Positions 17,340 to 26,812 of a stretch of 64,000 nt of DNA are shown here, piece after piece; within the stretch, counting starts at the first letter, position 1; every line of letters begins with the position of its first letter. The notes beneath the pieces were generated by a model. It made no database searches. It had not been told where the DNA came from and was given only the letters and a program-made list of their open reading frames with translations. A program made the translations under genes and the position numbers. Source of the DNA: Bacteroidales bacterium (lineage in GTDB: Bacteria > Bacteroidota > Bacteroidia > Bacteroidales > VadinHA17); NCBI GenBank assembly GCA_022865305.1, contig JALHSP010000157.1:1-64000 (forward strand). Reading direction: 5' to 3'.

Positions 17340-19148
17340 TCATTTAAATAACGCAGGGTCGAGAGATCTGATATTATTTTTGAAAGCTACCACAAATGCC
17401 TGAAGATAGCCTGATTTTCTAAGTGCATTCTGAAATTCTTTTGCAGAAGCAAGGGCAGAGAATTCACCAATACAGGTACGGTAGGCTCCACTGTATTGAT
17501 ATTCAAATGTGTTGTAACTCTTTCCGTTTGCAGTAATTTTATAGCTCCCTTTACGAGTAGGAGATGCCAGAATCTGAACCCGGTAAATAACAGCATCCTT
17601 TTTAACTCCGGATTCTGCAGTCGTTGTGGTTTTTGTTGTTGTCGTTGTTGTTGGTGTTGTTTTAGCGGCAGTTACTTTTGTTGCCTCTGGCACCGGAATT
17701 TCTTCTTTTTTAGTCGTAACTTTTGTCTCTGCAGGTTTAGCTTGCGTCTCAGCCTCGTTAATAACCTTTTTTTCAACAGCTGCAGCCACCGGTTCGGAAA
17801 CAAATGGCCTTTTTAATAATTCAGGATCGAGTGTCCTGATATTGTTTCTAAAAGCAACTACAAATGCTCGGGGATAATCGGATTGCCTTAATGTATTTTC
17901 CAGTTCTATTGCTGGTGGAAGAGTACTGAACTCACCAACACATAATCGATATGCTCCGGCATACAAATATTCAAAAACGCTGTGATCTGTTCCGTTCACC
18001 GAAATCTGAGATCTGGTTCTTGGATTAAAACTGGTTAAAAACTGAACCCTGTAAACAACATTATCTTTTTCCCCACGGGATCCTGAGATTTTTGGTTTTT
18101 GAGTTTCATCTTTTCTATCAGTAGCCTGAACAGGTTGTTCTGCCACAAGGATAACCATATGGGAAATTTTGGGATTAGTAAATATTTGTGATAAGCTATA
18201 AAAGTCCTCCGGACCACTATAATTCTTCATGGTAACCATATACAATTGTGTGGATCTAGTACCGGATTTTTGCTTTATAGTATAGAACGCAGATCTCCCG
18301 TTTTTCCTGTTTATTGTAAATGCTACATCATCATTGCTGGTGTTAATCGGGGTAGAAAGGTTTATAGGTTTTTCCCAGGTGCCTCCTTTATATTTACAAA
18401 CAAATATATCGTAACCTCCATATCCCTGAATACCATCTGATGAAAAAAACAGGTTATTTTCCGAATCCAGAAAGGGATAGAGTTCGTTGGATCTTGAGTT
18501 AACAGCATCCCCGATATTTACAGGGGCAGACCATGTTCCTTTAATGTTCTGGGTCATGAAGAGATCCGTCCCTCCGACAGATCCAGCACGGTCTGAGGCA
18601 AAAATCATCATTTTCCCATCAGCTGATAAAGCAGGATGTGTATAGATTGACTGACCTGAACAAAAACTCAAAGGATTTTCATCCACTGACCAATCTCCCT
18701 GATTCCCGCTTCCCTGAGTAAACATAGCCTGATAGATCTTTTCAACGCCATCATTTTCAGAGATTTTAGTGAAATACAGCGTTTTAAAGTCGGCACTGAA
18801 TGTAAAAGCTTCTGTAGGATAGGTAAAATTTACTGAGGGAGAAAATAATTGCGGATTCTCCAAAACTCCCTTATTTAAAACTGCAAACATGGCATCGGTT
18901 GTTCCGAATGAAATATGTCCAGGCAACATACTTTTATCAGATTTTGATGATGAAATAAAAATAATACCATCCTTGTAAAACTGGACACCGGTGGCAGGAG
19001 GAATAATTTGAAGCATAAAAGAATCAACTTCAATAAATTGACTCATCTTATAGGTTTGGGTATTTTTTTCACTTTTCCCGAAAGCAATTGTTATAGGGGA
19101 ATTATTTACCAGTCCAAAGAATAATATTAACCAGATTGTTCTTTTCAT
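17340..19148 (-). CDS. PD40 beta-propeller protein with two SPOR domains
   Basis: The 602-residue protein has a signal peptide, then WD40-like (PD40) repeats over about residues 50-330 (FTFSADFKTLYFTK, HPALSADGKMMIFASDRAG, YPFLDSENNLFFSSDG). Two SPOR-like domains follow at about 366-436 and 522-592, clearly duplicated (YRVQFLTS...GAYRLCVGEFS and YRVQILAS...GAYRTCIGEFS). A Thr/Lys/Ala-rich linker with a poly-Thr run joins them. SPOR domains bind denuded peptidoglycan. It follows the PorP/SprF gene by 21 bases. In type IX secretion loci, PorP-type proteins often pair with PD40-OmpA proteins; here SPOR domains seem to replace OmpA as the wall anchor (inference). Confidence 0.82.
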   Translation of the reverse strand: MKRTIWLILFFGLVNNSPITIAFGKSEKNTQTYKMSQFIEVDSFMLQIIPPATGVQFYKDGIIFISSSKSDKSMLPGHISFGTTDAMFAVLNKGVLENPQLFSPSVNFTYPTEAFTFSADFKTLYFTKISENDGVEKIYQAMFTQGSGNQGDWSVDENPLSFCSGQSIYTHPALSADGKMMIFASDRAGSVGGTDLFMTQNIKGTWSAPVNIGDAVNSRSNELYPFLDSENNLFFSSDGIQGYGGYDIFVCKYKGGTWEKPINLSTPINTSNDDVAFTINRKNGRSAFYTIKQKSGTRSTQLYMVTMKNYSGPEDFYSLSQIFTNPKISHMVILVAEQPVQATDRKDETQKPKISGSRGEKDNVVYRVQFLTSFNPRTRSQISVNGTDHSVFEYLYAGAYRLCVGEFSTLPPAIELENTLRQSDYPRAFVVAFRNNIRTLDPELLKRPFVSEPVAAAVEKKVINEAETQAKPAETKVTTKKEEIPVPEATKVTAAKTTPTTTTTTKTTTTAESGVKKDAVIYRVQILASPTRKGSYKITANGKSYNTFEYQYSGAYRTCIGEFSALASAKEFQNALRKSGYLQAFVVAFKNNIRSLDPALFK

Positions 19149-19169
19149 TTAATTCATTAAAAACCAGTT

Positions 19170-20120
19170 TTACCAGTGGCTTCCATCAGTATATCCGGAT
19201 TTATTTCCCCAAAAATTAATTCCGAAAGCAATTTCTGCTGTCAGTGATTTCTTATAAAAGGGTGAATTTTTAGGCATTTCGAAATATGATCCCACATAAA
19301 AGCTTGGATATTTAAATTGGAAAAAGAAAGATATTTTATCAAAGTCATTAAAATATGTTCCCAGGCAAAAGTCTCCAATAAAGAGTCTTAACGCAGGTTT
19401 TATCATTTCTTTCCAATCAAAATTAAGGGAGTCATCTGTAACTGCAATTACAGAAGGTTCCATCACAATTTTAAGCGATTTGCTTATAACAAATTTATAT
19501 CCTGCATGAAATAAATATTTTCTTGAGATCGGTATAGTATAAGTATCAAGAGTATCAGGATCTTCATGTTTTCCAAGGATATTATTTGCCGAAACACCAA
19601 TGAAAATATTGGGATTGTAGAAATAAATTCCTGCATCAAAATCAGGGATAATAAAGGTTTTTGAAGGAATATTAAGCTCTGAGTCTCCTTCAAAATGATG
19701 GTAAATGCCTTTTGCCGAGGCACCAAATGAAAGAAAAGTAAGGGCTTTTCTTTCTAACCGGAGATGATAAGATCCTGCTGCACTGATTCCTGCACTGCGC
19801 GTCATATTATTAAAATCATGAAAAACAGAAGCTCCAATTCCGATATTAGAAAAATTTGAGATCTTGGGAGATGATACATGGTAAGGTATCTTTTTCATGA
19901 GTCTTGTATTCCCGCTTATTACCTGTGAATTGTTTTTCCCGTGGAATCCGGCAAGCAGATCAACTGAAAAAAAATCCTTGCTTCCTGCGATGGCAGGATT
20001 AAATAAAAAGGGATTGAACAATCTGTAGGAGATAGGATTAAGTGGTATTTGCTGTCCGTCAGAGACGTTAATAATAGAAACCAATGCCAGTGCAAATATT
20101 ACCCTTTTAAAAGATGACAT
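19170..20120 (-). CDS. PorP/SprF-family outer-membrane barrel
   Basis: The 316-residue protein has a signal peptide and then the family opening: NPISYRLFNPFLFNPAIAGSKDF, followed by alternating beta-strand segments (IGIGASVFHDFNNMTRSAGISAAGSYH, PDFDAGIYFYNPNIFIGVSANNILG). It ends in an aromatic residue (Trp), as barrel proteins often do. PorP/SprF proteins are type IX secretion or gliding accessory barrels, and many genomes carry orphan paralogues paired with a periplasmic PD40 protein. Here the partner is the PD40-SPOR protein 21 bases downstream. No PorK/L/M/N core genes are in the window, so this is probably an accessory pair. Confidence 0.85.
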   Translation of the reverse strand: MSSFKRVIFALALVSIINVSDGQQIPLNPISYRLFNPFLFNPAIAGSKDFFSVDLLAGFHGKNNSQVISGNTRLMKKIPYHVSSPKISNFSNIGIGASVFHDFNNMTRSAGISAAGSYHLRLERKALTFLSFGASAKGIYHHFEGDSELNIPSKTFIIPDFDAGIYFYNPNIFIGVSANNILGKHEDPDTLDTYTIPISRKYLFHAGYKFVISKSLKIVMEPSVIAVTDDSLNFDWKEMIKPALRLFIGDFCLGTYFNDFDKISFFFQFKYPSFYVGSYFEMPKNSPFYKKSLTAEIAFGINFWGNKSGYTDGSHW

Positions 20121-20233
20121 AATAGATCTGGATCAACAAACAGTAATTTAAAACAACTCTTTAAACGAAAATTGACGTTTTAAGTTTCATTCAAACAGCA
20201 ATTTTTAAATTATTGAAAATTATCAACTATTTA

Positions 20234-21970
20234 TTAAACAATTTGTTCCAACCATCTTTTGACATCATCCAAGGATGGATTTGTAAGTCCAAGTTTGTTT
20301 TTTTTATTATAGCCGCAAAGGTCATTAAATAATTTTCCTGCTTTTACTTCTTTAAGTTTCAGGAAGGAATTGAAACCGAGCTTTCTTAATGGTTCAATCC
20401 ATTCCTCGGGAATTCCATGTTCCGTAAATTCTTCTTTATGAAATTCAATTTTCGGTTTATGACTTTCCGGTTTCATCTGAGGAAAAAGAAGCACATCCTG
20501 TATTGAGGGCTGATTGGTCAGAAGCATTGTCAGCCTGTCAATTCCGATTCCCATTCCAGATGTAGGAGGCATCCCATATTCAAGAGCCCTCACAAAATCG
20601 AGATCAATAAACATTGCTTCTTCATCACCTTTTTCAGACAGCCTCAGCTGATCCTGGAACCGCTCCATCTGATCAATAGGATCATTAAGTTCGGAATAAG
20701 CATTGGCAATCTCTTTACCGTTGATCATGAGCTCAAATCGTTCTGTCAGACCAGGTTTGCTCCTATGCATTTTAGTTAACGGAGAAGTCTCTGTAGGATA
20801 GTCAATTATAAAAGTCGGCTGAACATAGTTATGTTCACATTTTTCGCTGAAGATTGCATCGATAAGTTTTCCTTTACCCATTTCAACTGTATGAGGGACC
20901 TCAAGATTATCACACACTTTCCTGAGACCATTTTCATCCATCCCTGTTATATCAATGCCAGTATGCTCCTTAATAGCATCAAGCATGCTAATGCGTTTGA
21001 AGGGAGGATTCAGGTTTATTATTTTATCACCATATATGACCTCAGTTTTACCATGCAAGTCAAGGGCAACTTTTTTGATGATCTCTTCAGTAAAATTCAT
21101 CATCCAGTTATAGTCCTTATAAGCTATATAGATTTCCATTACTGTAAATTCGGGATTGTGATTACGATCCATGCCTTCATTCCTGAAATCTTTGGCAAAT
21201 TCATAAACACCTTCAAATCCCCCGACGATAAGACGCTTAAGGTATAGTTCATCTGCAATTCGCAGATAAAGAGGAATATCAAGAGTATTATGGTGTGTAA
21301 TAAATGGTCTGGCTGCTGCTCCACCTGGTATGGGTTGAAGAATTGGAGTTTCGACTTCTAAATAGCCTCTTGAATTGAATAATTCCCGCATTGATTGAAC
21401 GATCTGAGTCCTTTTACGGAATACATCACGGATATGAGGATTGACAATCAGATCAACATATCGCTGGCGATACCGCATTTCGGGATCGGTGACTGCATCA
21501 TACAGAATGCCATCTTTTTCCTTTACTATGGGAAGAGGACGGATTGACTTGCTGAGTATTGTGAATTCTTTGACATGTACAGTCGTCTCTCCCATCTGTG
21601 TTTTAAAAACAGGTCCCTTAACACCAATAATATCCCCGATATCAAGAAGATGCTTAAATACGGTGTTATACATTGTCTTGTCTTCACCGGGGCAAATATC
21701 ATCACGGCGGATGTAAATCTGTATCCTGCCTGAAGAATCCATAAGTTCTGCAAATGAAGCATTGCCCATGATCCGCCTGCTCATTATTCGTCCGGCAAGG
21801 CTGACATCCTGGAAATTATTCTTTTCAGTTATGAAATTCTGGAGAATATCCTGTGCAAAAACATTGGTTTTATATTCAGCAGCAGGGTAGGGATTAATTC
21901 CGAGTTTTCTCAATTCATCAAGGGAATTTCTTCGTATCTGCTCCTGTTCACTTAACATCATATTGCTCAT
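20234..21970 (-). CDS. lysS: Lysyl-tRNA synthetase (class II)
   Basis: LysS charges tRNA-Lys. The 578-residue protein has the N-terminal OB-fold anticodon-binding domain ([31 protein letters not shown]). The class II catalytic core includes motif 2 ([24 protein letters not shown]) and motif 3 ([14 protein letters not shown]). A C-terminal extension of about 70 residues (after LLFPQMKPE) is typical of Bacteroidota LysS. The first residue is the ATG complementary to 21968-21970, and a -7 box lies 20 bases further upstream. Confidence 0.97.
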   Translation of the reverse strand: MSNMMLSEQEQIRRNSLDELRKLGINPYPAAEYKTNVFAQDILQNFITEKNNFQDVSLAGRIMSRRIMGNASFAELMDSSGRIQIYIRRDDICPGEDKTMYNTVFKHLLDIGDIIGVKGPVFKTQMGETTVHVKEFTILSKSIRPLPIVKEKDGILYDAVTDPEMRYRQRYVDLIVNPHIRDVFRKRTQIVQSMRELFNSRGYLEVETPILQPIPGGAAARPFITHHNTLDIPLYLRIADELYLKRLIVGGFEGVYEFAKDFRNEGMDRNHNPEFTVMEIYIAYKDYNWMMNFTEEIIKKVALDLHGKTEVIYGDKIINLNPPFKRISMLDAIKEHTGIDITGMDENGLRKVCDNLEVPHTVEMGKGKLIDAIFSEKCEHNYVQPTFIIDYPTETSPLTKMHRSKPGLTERFELMINGKEIANAYSELNDPIDQMERFQDQLRLSEKGDEEAMFIDLDFVRALEYGMPPTSGMGIGIDRLTMLLTNQPSIQDVLLFPQMKPESHKPKIEFHKEEFTEHGIPEEWIEPLRKLGFNSFLKLKEVKAGKLFNDLCGYNKKNKLGLTNPSLDDVKRWLEQIV

Positions 21971-21989
21971 CGCCTGTTTGAAATTTGTG

Positions 21990-21997
21990 CAAATATA
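21990..21997 (-). promoter_or_regulatory. Putative -7 promoter box of lysS
   Basis: On the minus strand this reads TATATTTG, an exact TAnnTTTG match. It lies in the 48-base gap between the aminotransferase stop and the lysS start and would give a very short leader. Confidence 0.55.
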
Positions 21998-22018
21998 GAA
22001 AAATTCAGGCTTACGGGA

Positions 22019-22870
22019 TTAACCTTTTAAAGCCCGGATCTCAGCAACGAATTTTTCCTGCAATAGTTTTGTAACCAGCCCGGGATTGCCATTGCCAACA
22101 CTTTTATTATCAATCGAAACAATAGGCGCAACCTCTGAAGAAGTATTTGTGATAAATGCTTCATCTAATTCAGTTATCCTGCTTTCGGGGACAGCTATCT
22201 CCCTGACATTAATTCCTGCTTCACGGGCGATACGCAAAACATTCTTTCGCGTAACACCGGACAGAACATTTTCCGATTCGGGGTGAGTATAAAGAACTCC
22301 TTTAATTACAAAAAACACATTCGAATGAGCTCCTTCCGTTATCAGACCATCCCTTACAAAAATACATTCATAATTACCAAGATCCCTGGCTTCCTGGAAG
22401 CTAAGGACATTTGGAAGCAGAGATACTGATTTAATATCACATCTGCTCCATCTGATGTCTTTTCGTAGTATCACTCCAATACCTGAAGCCATTGTTTCAC
22501 TATCAGGACGAAAACCCTTTGCAAAAGCATAAACCGTGGGTTTTACTTCAGTAGAAGGAAATGCGTGTGTCCTTTTTGCTGCTCCCCTTGTAACCTGAAG
22601 ATATACCAGAGCAGGACGATCCTGAAGAATATTAAGAGTTATAAGTTCCTGTGCAACAAAAGGAAAAGTATCTGCATCAGTCCAGGAAATTCGTATTTCA
22701 CTCATGCTTCTTTTTAATCTCATCATGTGACTTGCCATGTCGAAAAAGAATCCTTCATACCACCTGACAACTTCATAAATGCCATCAGCAAAAAGGAATC
22801 CGCGGTCATCAGGACTGATTCTGATCTCGTTTTTCGGGAGGAATTCTCCGTTGAGATAGGCTGTTTCCAT
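22019..22870 (-). CDS. Class IV PLP aminotransferase, D-alanine aminotransferase-like
   Basis: The 283-residue protein is a fold-type IV PLP aminotransferase. The N-terminal YLNGEFLPKNEIRISPDDRGFLFADGIYEVVR block matches D-amino-acid aminotransferases. The PLP lysine is Lys147 in CDIKSVSLLPNVL. The TEGAHSNVFFV and SGVTRKNVL segments are the conserved C-terminal cofactor-binding parts. The CDIKS-LLPNV wording favours D-alanine aminotransferase, which supplies D-glutamate and D-alanine for peptidoglycan, over branched-chain aminotransferase; the distinction is not certain. It follows fucK by 24 bases and is followed by lysS, which has its own promoter. Confidence 0.85.
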   Translation of the reverse strand: METAYLNGEFLPKNEIRISPDDRGFLFADGIYEVVRWYEGFFFDMASHMMRLKRSMSEIRISWTDADTFPFVAQELITLNILQDRPALVYLQVTRGAAKRTHAFPSTEVKPTVYAFAKGFRPDSETMASGIGVILRKDIRWSRCDIKSVSLLPNVLSFQEARDLGNYECIFVRDGLITEGAHSNVFFVIKGVLYTHPESENVLSGVTRKNVLRIAREAGINVREIAVPESRITELDEAFITNTSSEVAPIVSIDNKSVGNGNPGLVTKLLQEKFVAEIRALKG

Positions 22871-22894
22871 AATTATTTATTCCTTTTCTGTTTA

Positions 22895-24340
22895 TCATGC
22901 CACCCAACCCCCCTGAAGGGGGGCACGGGGGGCTGGTTCGATTATTTCAGTTTTGTAGTCAATAGCCGATCTGGCTTCTTCCGGAGATGAAGCATTACCG
23001 CATGCTGCCTGGACAAAAAGAGATGCTCCCAGCACTGTCGTCTCTTTCTGATCAATAACCTTCACAGGGATTCCTGTAATATCAGCTCTTAACCTGTTCC
23101 ATAACCTGTTTTTTGAACCACCACCTACACACAGGATACTTTCGGTTTTAAATCCCCCGGCTTTTTCCAGGGCTGTTTTTCCTTCAACAAGCCTTACAGA
23201 GAGAGCTTCCAGCATTGCGCGATATATTTCATCCCGGGTCGATTCCATAGTAAGACCAAGAATCTGACCCCCGGGTTTTCCTTTCAGCTCTTCATAGAAT
23301 TTAGGCACCACCCTGACGCCATTGCATCCTGCAGGCACTTTCTCTGCACCGGAAATCATTGCTTCATATACATCATCCCTTAATTCACTGTACAGGGTTT
23401 TTCTTGCCCACTCAAGCATTCCTGAAGCAATCCATTGGTTGCCAATATTATAGAGTCCGGGACGCGAGTCAAGCTCTGTAGTTATAGACATGTCGAGCTG
23501 TTCTTTCCCCGACCTGTAACCTTCTGAACGCACCATTAGTATTTCCCATGTTCCTGAGCTTAGAACAGGCTGGTTTCTTTCAGCTCCTGATCCGAAAATT
23601 GCAAATTGTGTATCATGTCCCGTTGCAACAACAGGTATACCTGCCGGGATACCTGTTTCTGATGACGCTTTTAAATTGATCTTTCCTGTAAGGGTGCCAG
23701 CTTCGACAGTTTCTCCAAGTTTACCTGCCGGAAAACCGATCTTGTCAAGGATGGATTTTGAGAAACCCCTTGTTGAAAGATTTGTTACCATGGATGTCCC
23801 TGCCATTGTTGTATCATTAATCATTTCGCCAGTAAGCAGAAATGAAAATATTGAAGGCATGAAAAGAAATCTGTAGCCGTTTTCGACCAGTTCAGGTTTT
23901 TGTTCAACAAACCAGATAAGCTTATTTATTGTATTAAAAGTGAATGGAAGAACACCGCATTCTTTATAAAGGTCGGTAAGTTCAATATATTTGGCGATAC
24001 CTGCCATTATTGGATTTGTTCTTTCACACTGCCATGAGATAACGGGATATAGCATTTCCCCTGACTTGTTGAAAAGAGTTCCGTCAACCCCGAATGTAGT
24101 CACGGTCACTCCGATTATTTCCTTGTGGTTGATACGGCTGATAACCTTCTGTGATGCCCTGATCATCTTTTGCCAGATCTCATTTACATCCCAGATCCTG
24201 TAAGCCGGGTAGAAAGGATCAGGTTTGGTGTTATTAGGTGATGATTCTGATGCAACAATAAAGCCCTTGCTGTTTATAGCAATGACCCTTACATTGGTTG
24301 CACCGCAGTCAAAAACGATTACAATATCCCCTCTCGGCAT
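22895..24340 (-). CDS. fucK: L-fuculokinase (FGGY family)
   Basis: FucK phosphorylates L-fuculose after FucI. The 481-residue protein resembles E. coli FucK over its length: VFDCGATNVRVIAIN (ATP loop), VTVTTFGVDGTLF, GTSMVTNLSTRGFS, ATGHDTQFAIFG, VLSSGTWEILMVRS and LCVGGGSKNRLWNRLRADI. The last residues (EPAPRAPLQGGWVA) do not look like the family end. They are encoded by a GC-tract palindromic repeat (22903-22932), which supplies the final codons before the stop. It lies downstream of fucI and a small membrane-protein gene. No fuculose-phosphate aldolase or fucose permease is in the window. Confidence 0.9.
   Translation of the reverse strand: MPRGDIVIVFDCGATNVRVIAINSKGFIVASESSPNNTKPDPFYPAYRIWDVNEIWQKMIRASQKVISRINHKEIIGVTVTTFGVDGTLFNKSGEMLYPVISWQCERTNPIMAGIAKYIELTDLYKECGVLPFTFNTINKLIWFVEQKPELVENGYRFLFMPSIFSFLLTGEMINDTTMAGTSMVTNLSTRGFSKSILDKIGFPAGKLGETVEAGTLTGKINLKASSETGIPAGIPVVATGHDTQFAIFGSGAERNQPVLSSGTWEILMVRSEGYRSGKEQLDMSITTELDSRPGLYNIGNQWIASGMLEWARKTLYSELRDDVYEAMISGAEKVPAGCNGVRVVPKFYEELKGKPGGQILGLTMESTRDEIYRAMLEALSVRLVEGKTALEKAGGFKTESILCVGGGSKNRLWNRLRADITGIPVKVIDQKETTVLGASLFVQAACGNASSPEEARSAIDYKTEIIEPAPRAPLQGGWVA
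22903..22932. repeat. GC-tract palindromic repeat, copy A (inside the end of fucK)
   Basis: CCC-AA-C6-TGAA-G6-CAC-G6: a six-base-pair C/G stem around a TGAA loop with an extra C-tract and G-tract outside. It is one of four related copies. Unlike the others it lies inside a coding frame, forming the C-terminal codons of fucK. Confidence 0.85.
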
Positions 24341-24367
24341 AAGAAATAATCAAGTTATGAATTTAAC

Positions 24368-24826
24368 TTACATTCTTGTTCCGAAATCCTTAAGAAATGC
24401 CAGTGATGCTCCTGCTGCTATAAAGGCAATTAAATAGATGGAGATTAAAATAATCACAAGGATTCCGATATAAACATAATATGCCTTCAGATTTTTAAAA
24501 GCTTTGTGCAGTTCCTGTTTATCAAGGGTTTTTACAGCACTGGATGTGTGCTTTGAAAAACGAAACAGGAAAAAATATGGAAAAAAGCCAATCACAGCAA
24601 TTACAATAAAGACAACGAATACCAAAGATTCTGTGATTCCGATCGCAGAAGTCTGAGTTTTAAATACTGACAGGAAGAGACCGGCAACAAGGCCGCCTAT
24701 CACCATGATTCCTATTAAGATAAAACCTAGAATGGCAAGGAACATTGTCCATTTACGGGTTGTGTTCAGGTCGTTAATGGTCTCTTGTTCAATTTCTATT
24801 TTTCTGGTTTCTGGAATGTTTTCCAT
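24368..24826 (-). CDS. Small membrane protein of unknown function in the fucose cluster
   Basis: The 152-residue protein has a short charged N-terminus (about 25 residues) and four hydrophobic helices, at about residues 27-52, 65-88, 108-116 (weaker) and 118-142. The loop between the central helices is basic (FRFSKHTSSAVKTLDKQELHKAFKNLK). It may belong to a Bacteroidota-specific small membrane family (DUF5362-like), but I cannot confirm this. It lies between fucI (11 bases) and fucK (27 bases) on the same strand, so it is almost certainly cotranscribed. It is too short for a sugar permease of a known type. Confidence 0.75.
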   Translation of the reverse strand: MENIPETRKIEIEQETINDLNTTRKWTMFLAILGFILIGIMVIGGLVAGLFLSVFKTQTSAIGITESLVFVVFIVIAVIGFFPYFFLFRFSKHTSSAVKTLDKQELHKAFKNLKAYYVYIGILVIILISIYLIAFIAAGASLAFLKDFGTRM

Positions 24827-24837
24827 AACTTCATTAA

Positions 24838-26640
24838 TTATTTATATAATGCACCATAGGTCTGGCATGCTTTGTAATCTGATCCTTCTTTCTCCATACC
24901 AAAGGCATTCCATGAGCTTGGCCGGAAGATTTTATCATCAGTAACATTATGCATGCATACAGGAATCCTCAGAATTGATGCAAGAGTGATCAGGTCAGCT
25001 CCGATATGGCCGTAACTTGAGGCAGAGTGATTTGCACCCCAGTTGGCCATTACAGAATAAACATCAGTGAAGGCACCTTTCCCGGTGAGTCTGGGTGTGA
25101 ACCAGGTAGTCGGCCATGTCGGATCAGTTCTGTCGGTAAGAATTTTATTGATTTTAGGAGGAAGTTCGACTGTCCATCCTTCTGCAAGCTGAAGAACTGG
25201 TCCAATTCCTTTTACCAGGTTTACCCTTGATATTGTCAATGGCATTACCCCTTTAGTGTCGAACTGTGAGGAGAAGCCTCCCCCTCTGAAATATCCAATG
25301 TTTGCCGGTGGCCACTGGGTTACCTTCAGGCATTCAGCAGCATCTTTCCCTGTTATCTCCCAGAAAGGTTTTATGCAGGCTTCACCCTTACTGGTCTGAC
25401 GGCCTGAAAAATCAAGAGCTGAAGCACCTGAATTGATAAGGTGAATAATACCATTAGATGCCAGTCCGGCAGGTTTTGTTTTTGTTACTCTTTTAATTGC
25501 TTCCGGGCTCCAGTAGGTGCGGATATCAGAAAACATTTGGGCTGTATTGGTAAGCAGATATCCGAACAGCATTGGTACTCCATTCATGGCATCATTCTCA
25601 GTAGCAACAAGATATGGAGGTCTTATGCCATTCCAGTCGAATGATGAACACAGGATTGCTTCAAGAAAGTCGCCATTAGGCATATGATCTGTCCACTGGC
25701 GTTGTCCCTGGAATCCTGAAAGGATCGCATTATGTCCCAGTGCCTCTTCCCCAAAGCCAAGTTTTTTGAGTTTCGGATTACCTACCATCAGATCACGGGC
25801 AATAATGGTCATTTTTACCACGACCTCCCATTCTTTATCTTTTTGGGCTCTTGTTTTGGGATTGGTGTTCAGGTCTTTTCCCTCCTTACAATTTTTCCTT
25901 GTCCAGGTATAGGCTTTCTTAAATTCTTCCTTGTCATAGATATCCTCATTCAGTCTCCTGTTAAATTCGCTCGTATCTATATATTCATTTCTCATTCCAA
26001 GATATTCCTGAAAGAAATCTTCCCGCACAATTGATCCGGCTATGCCCATCGAAACAGATCCCATTGACAAATAAGACTTTCCCTTCATATATGCTGTTGC
26101 CAGTCCGGCCTTTACAAACCTCAGAATTTTTTCACTTACATCATCTGGAATAGTCTGGTCGGTTGCATCCTGAACATCATGACCATAAATGCTGAATGCT
26201 GGCAATCCTTTCATAGTATGTCCGGCTAATGCTGCAGCAAGATAAACTGCACCGGGGCGTTCAGTGCCATTAAAACCCCAGATAGCTTTTGGCATTTCAT
26301 TATCCATATCGATTGTTTCGCTTCCATAACACCAGCAGGGAGTAACCGTCAAACTGACTCCGATGCCTTGCTTCTTAAATTTTTCGGCACAGGTTGCTGC
26401 TTCGGCAACTCCACCTATGGTGGTATCAGAAATTACACATTCAACAGGTTTTCCATTGGGATATTTCAGGTTTCTGGAGATAATATTTGCTGCAAGCTTA
26501 GCCATGTTCATGGTCTGTTTTTCTAGGGATTCTCTTACCCCACGTTCACGACCATCAATTACAGGGCGGATGCCTACTTTCGGAAAATCACCTATAACTG
26601 TCTTATAGTTATGATTTACTTTTAATACATCATTTGCCAT
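24838..26640 (-). CDS. fucI: L-fucose isomerase
   Basis: FucI converts L-fucose to L-fuculose in a Mn-dependent reaction and can also act on D-arabinose. The 600-residue protein has the usual family length. It shows the N-terminal [52 protein letters not shown], the active-site segment [36 protein letters not shown], and the C-terminal [22 protein letters not shown] with conserved His. It is the first gene of a fucI-membrane protein-fucK run. A -7 promoter box lies 43 bases upstream. Confidence 0.96.
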   Translation of the reverse strand: MANDVLKVNHNYKTVIGDFPKVGIRPVIDGRERGVRESLEKQTMNMAKLAANIISRNLKYPNGKPVECVISDTTIGGVAEAATCAEKFKKQGIGVSLTVTPCWCYGSETIDMDNEMPKAIWGFNGTERPGAVYLAAALAGHTMKGLPAFSIYGHDVQDATDQTIPDDVSEKILRFVKAGLATAYMKGKSYLSMGSVSMGIAGSIVREDFFQEYLGMRNEYIDTSEFNRRLNEDIYDKEEFKKAYTWTRKNCKEGKDLNTNPKTRAQKDKEWEVVVKMTIIARDLMVGNPKLKKLGFGEEALGHNAILSGFQGQRQWTDHMPNGDFLEAILCSSFDWNGIRPPYLVATENDAMNGVPMLFGYLLTNTAQMFSDIRTYWSPEAIKRVTKTKPAGLASNGIIHLINSGASALDFSGRQTSKGEACIKPFWEITGKDAAECLKVTQWPPANIGYFRGGGFSSQFDTKGVMPLTISRVNLVKGIGPVLQLAEGWTVELPPKINKILTDRTDPTWPTTWFTPRLTGKGAFTDVYSVMANWGANHSASSYGHIGADLITLASILRIPVCMHNVTDDKIFRPSSWNAFGMEKEGSDYKACQTYGALYK

Positions 26641-26682
26641 ATTTTATAATTTAAAATTATTAATAAGGTTTTTGAGATCAAA

Positions 26683-26690
26683 CAAATATA
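26683..26690 (-). promoter_or_regulatory. Putative -7 promoter box of the fucI operon
   Basis: On the minus strand this reads TATATTTG (TAnnTTTG consensus), 43 bases before the fucI ATG. No operator for a fucose regulator could be recognised. The same 142-base intergenic region must also hold the divergent lipA promoter. It contains a small hairpin (GCCGAT-TTGTG-ATCGGT, 26712-26728). Confidence 0.5.
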
Positions 26691-26812
26691 ATGAATTTGT
26701 ACTTTATTGGCGCCGATTTGTGATCGGTGTGGAAAACTTTTATGCACTGATTCCAAATCCGCGTTAGCGATGGCTTTACTTTTTGTACTTTTATGCGATT
26801 AAAGATTTTGAG

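Noticed and set aside
20831-21247. 138-codon plus-strand frame inside lysS
   Set aside because: It is antisense to the LysS catalytic core and rich in Phe, Ile and His, as expected of a reverse-frame shadow.
26712-26728. Hairpin GCCGAT-TTGTG-ATCGGT between fucI and lipA
   Set aside because: The six-base stem is too short to claim function, and no second copy was found in the window.
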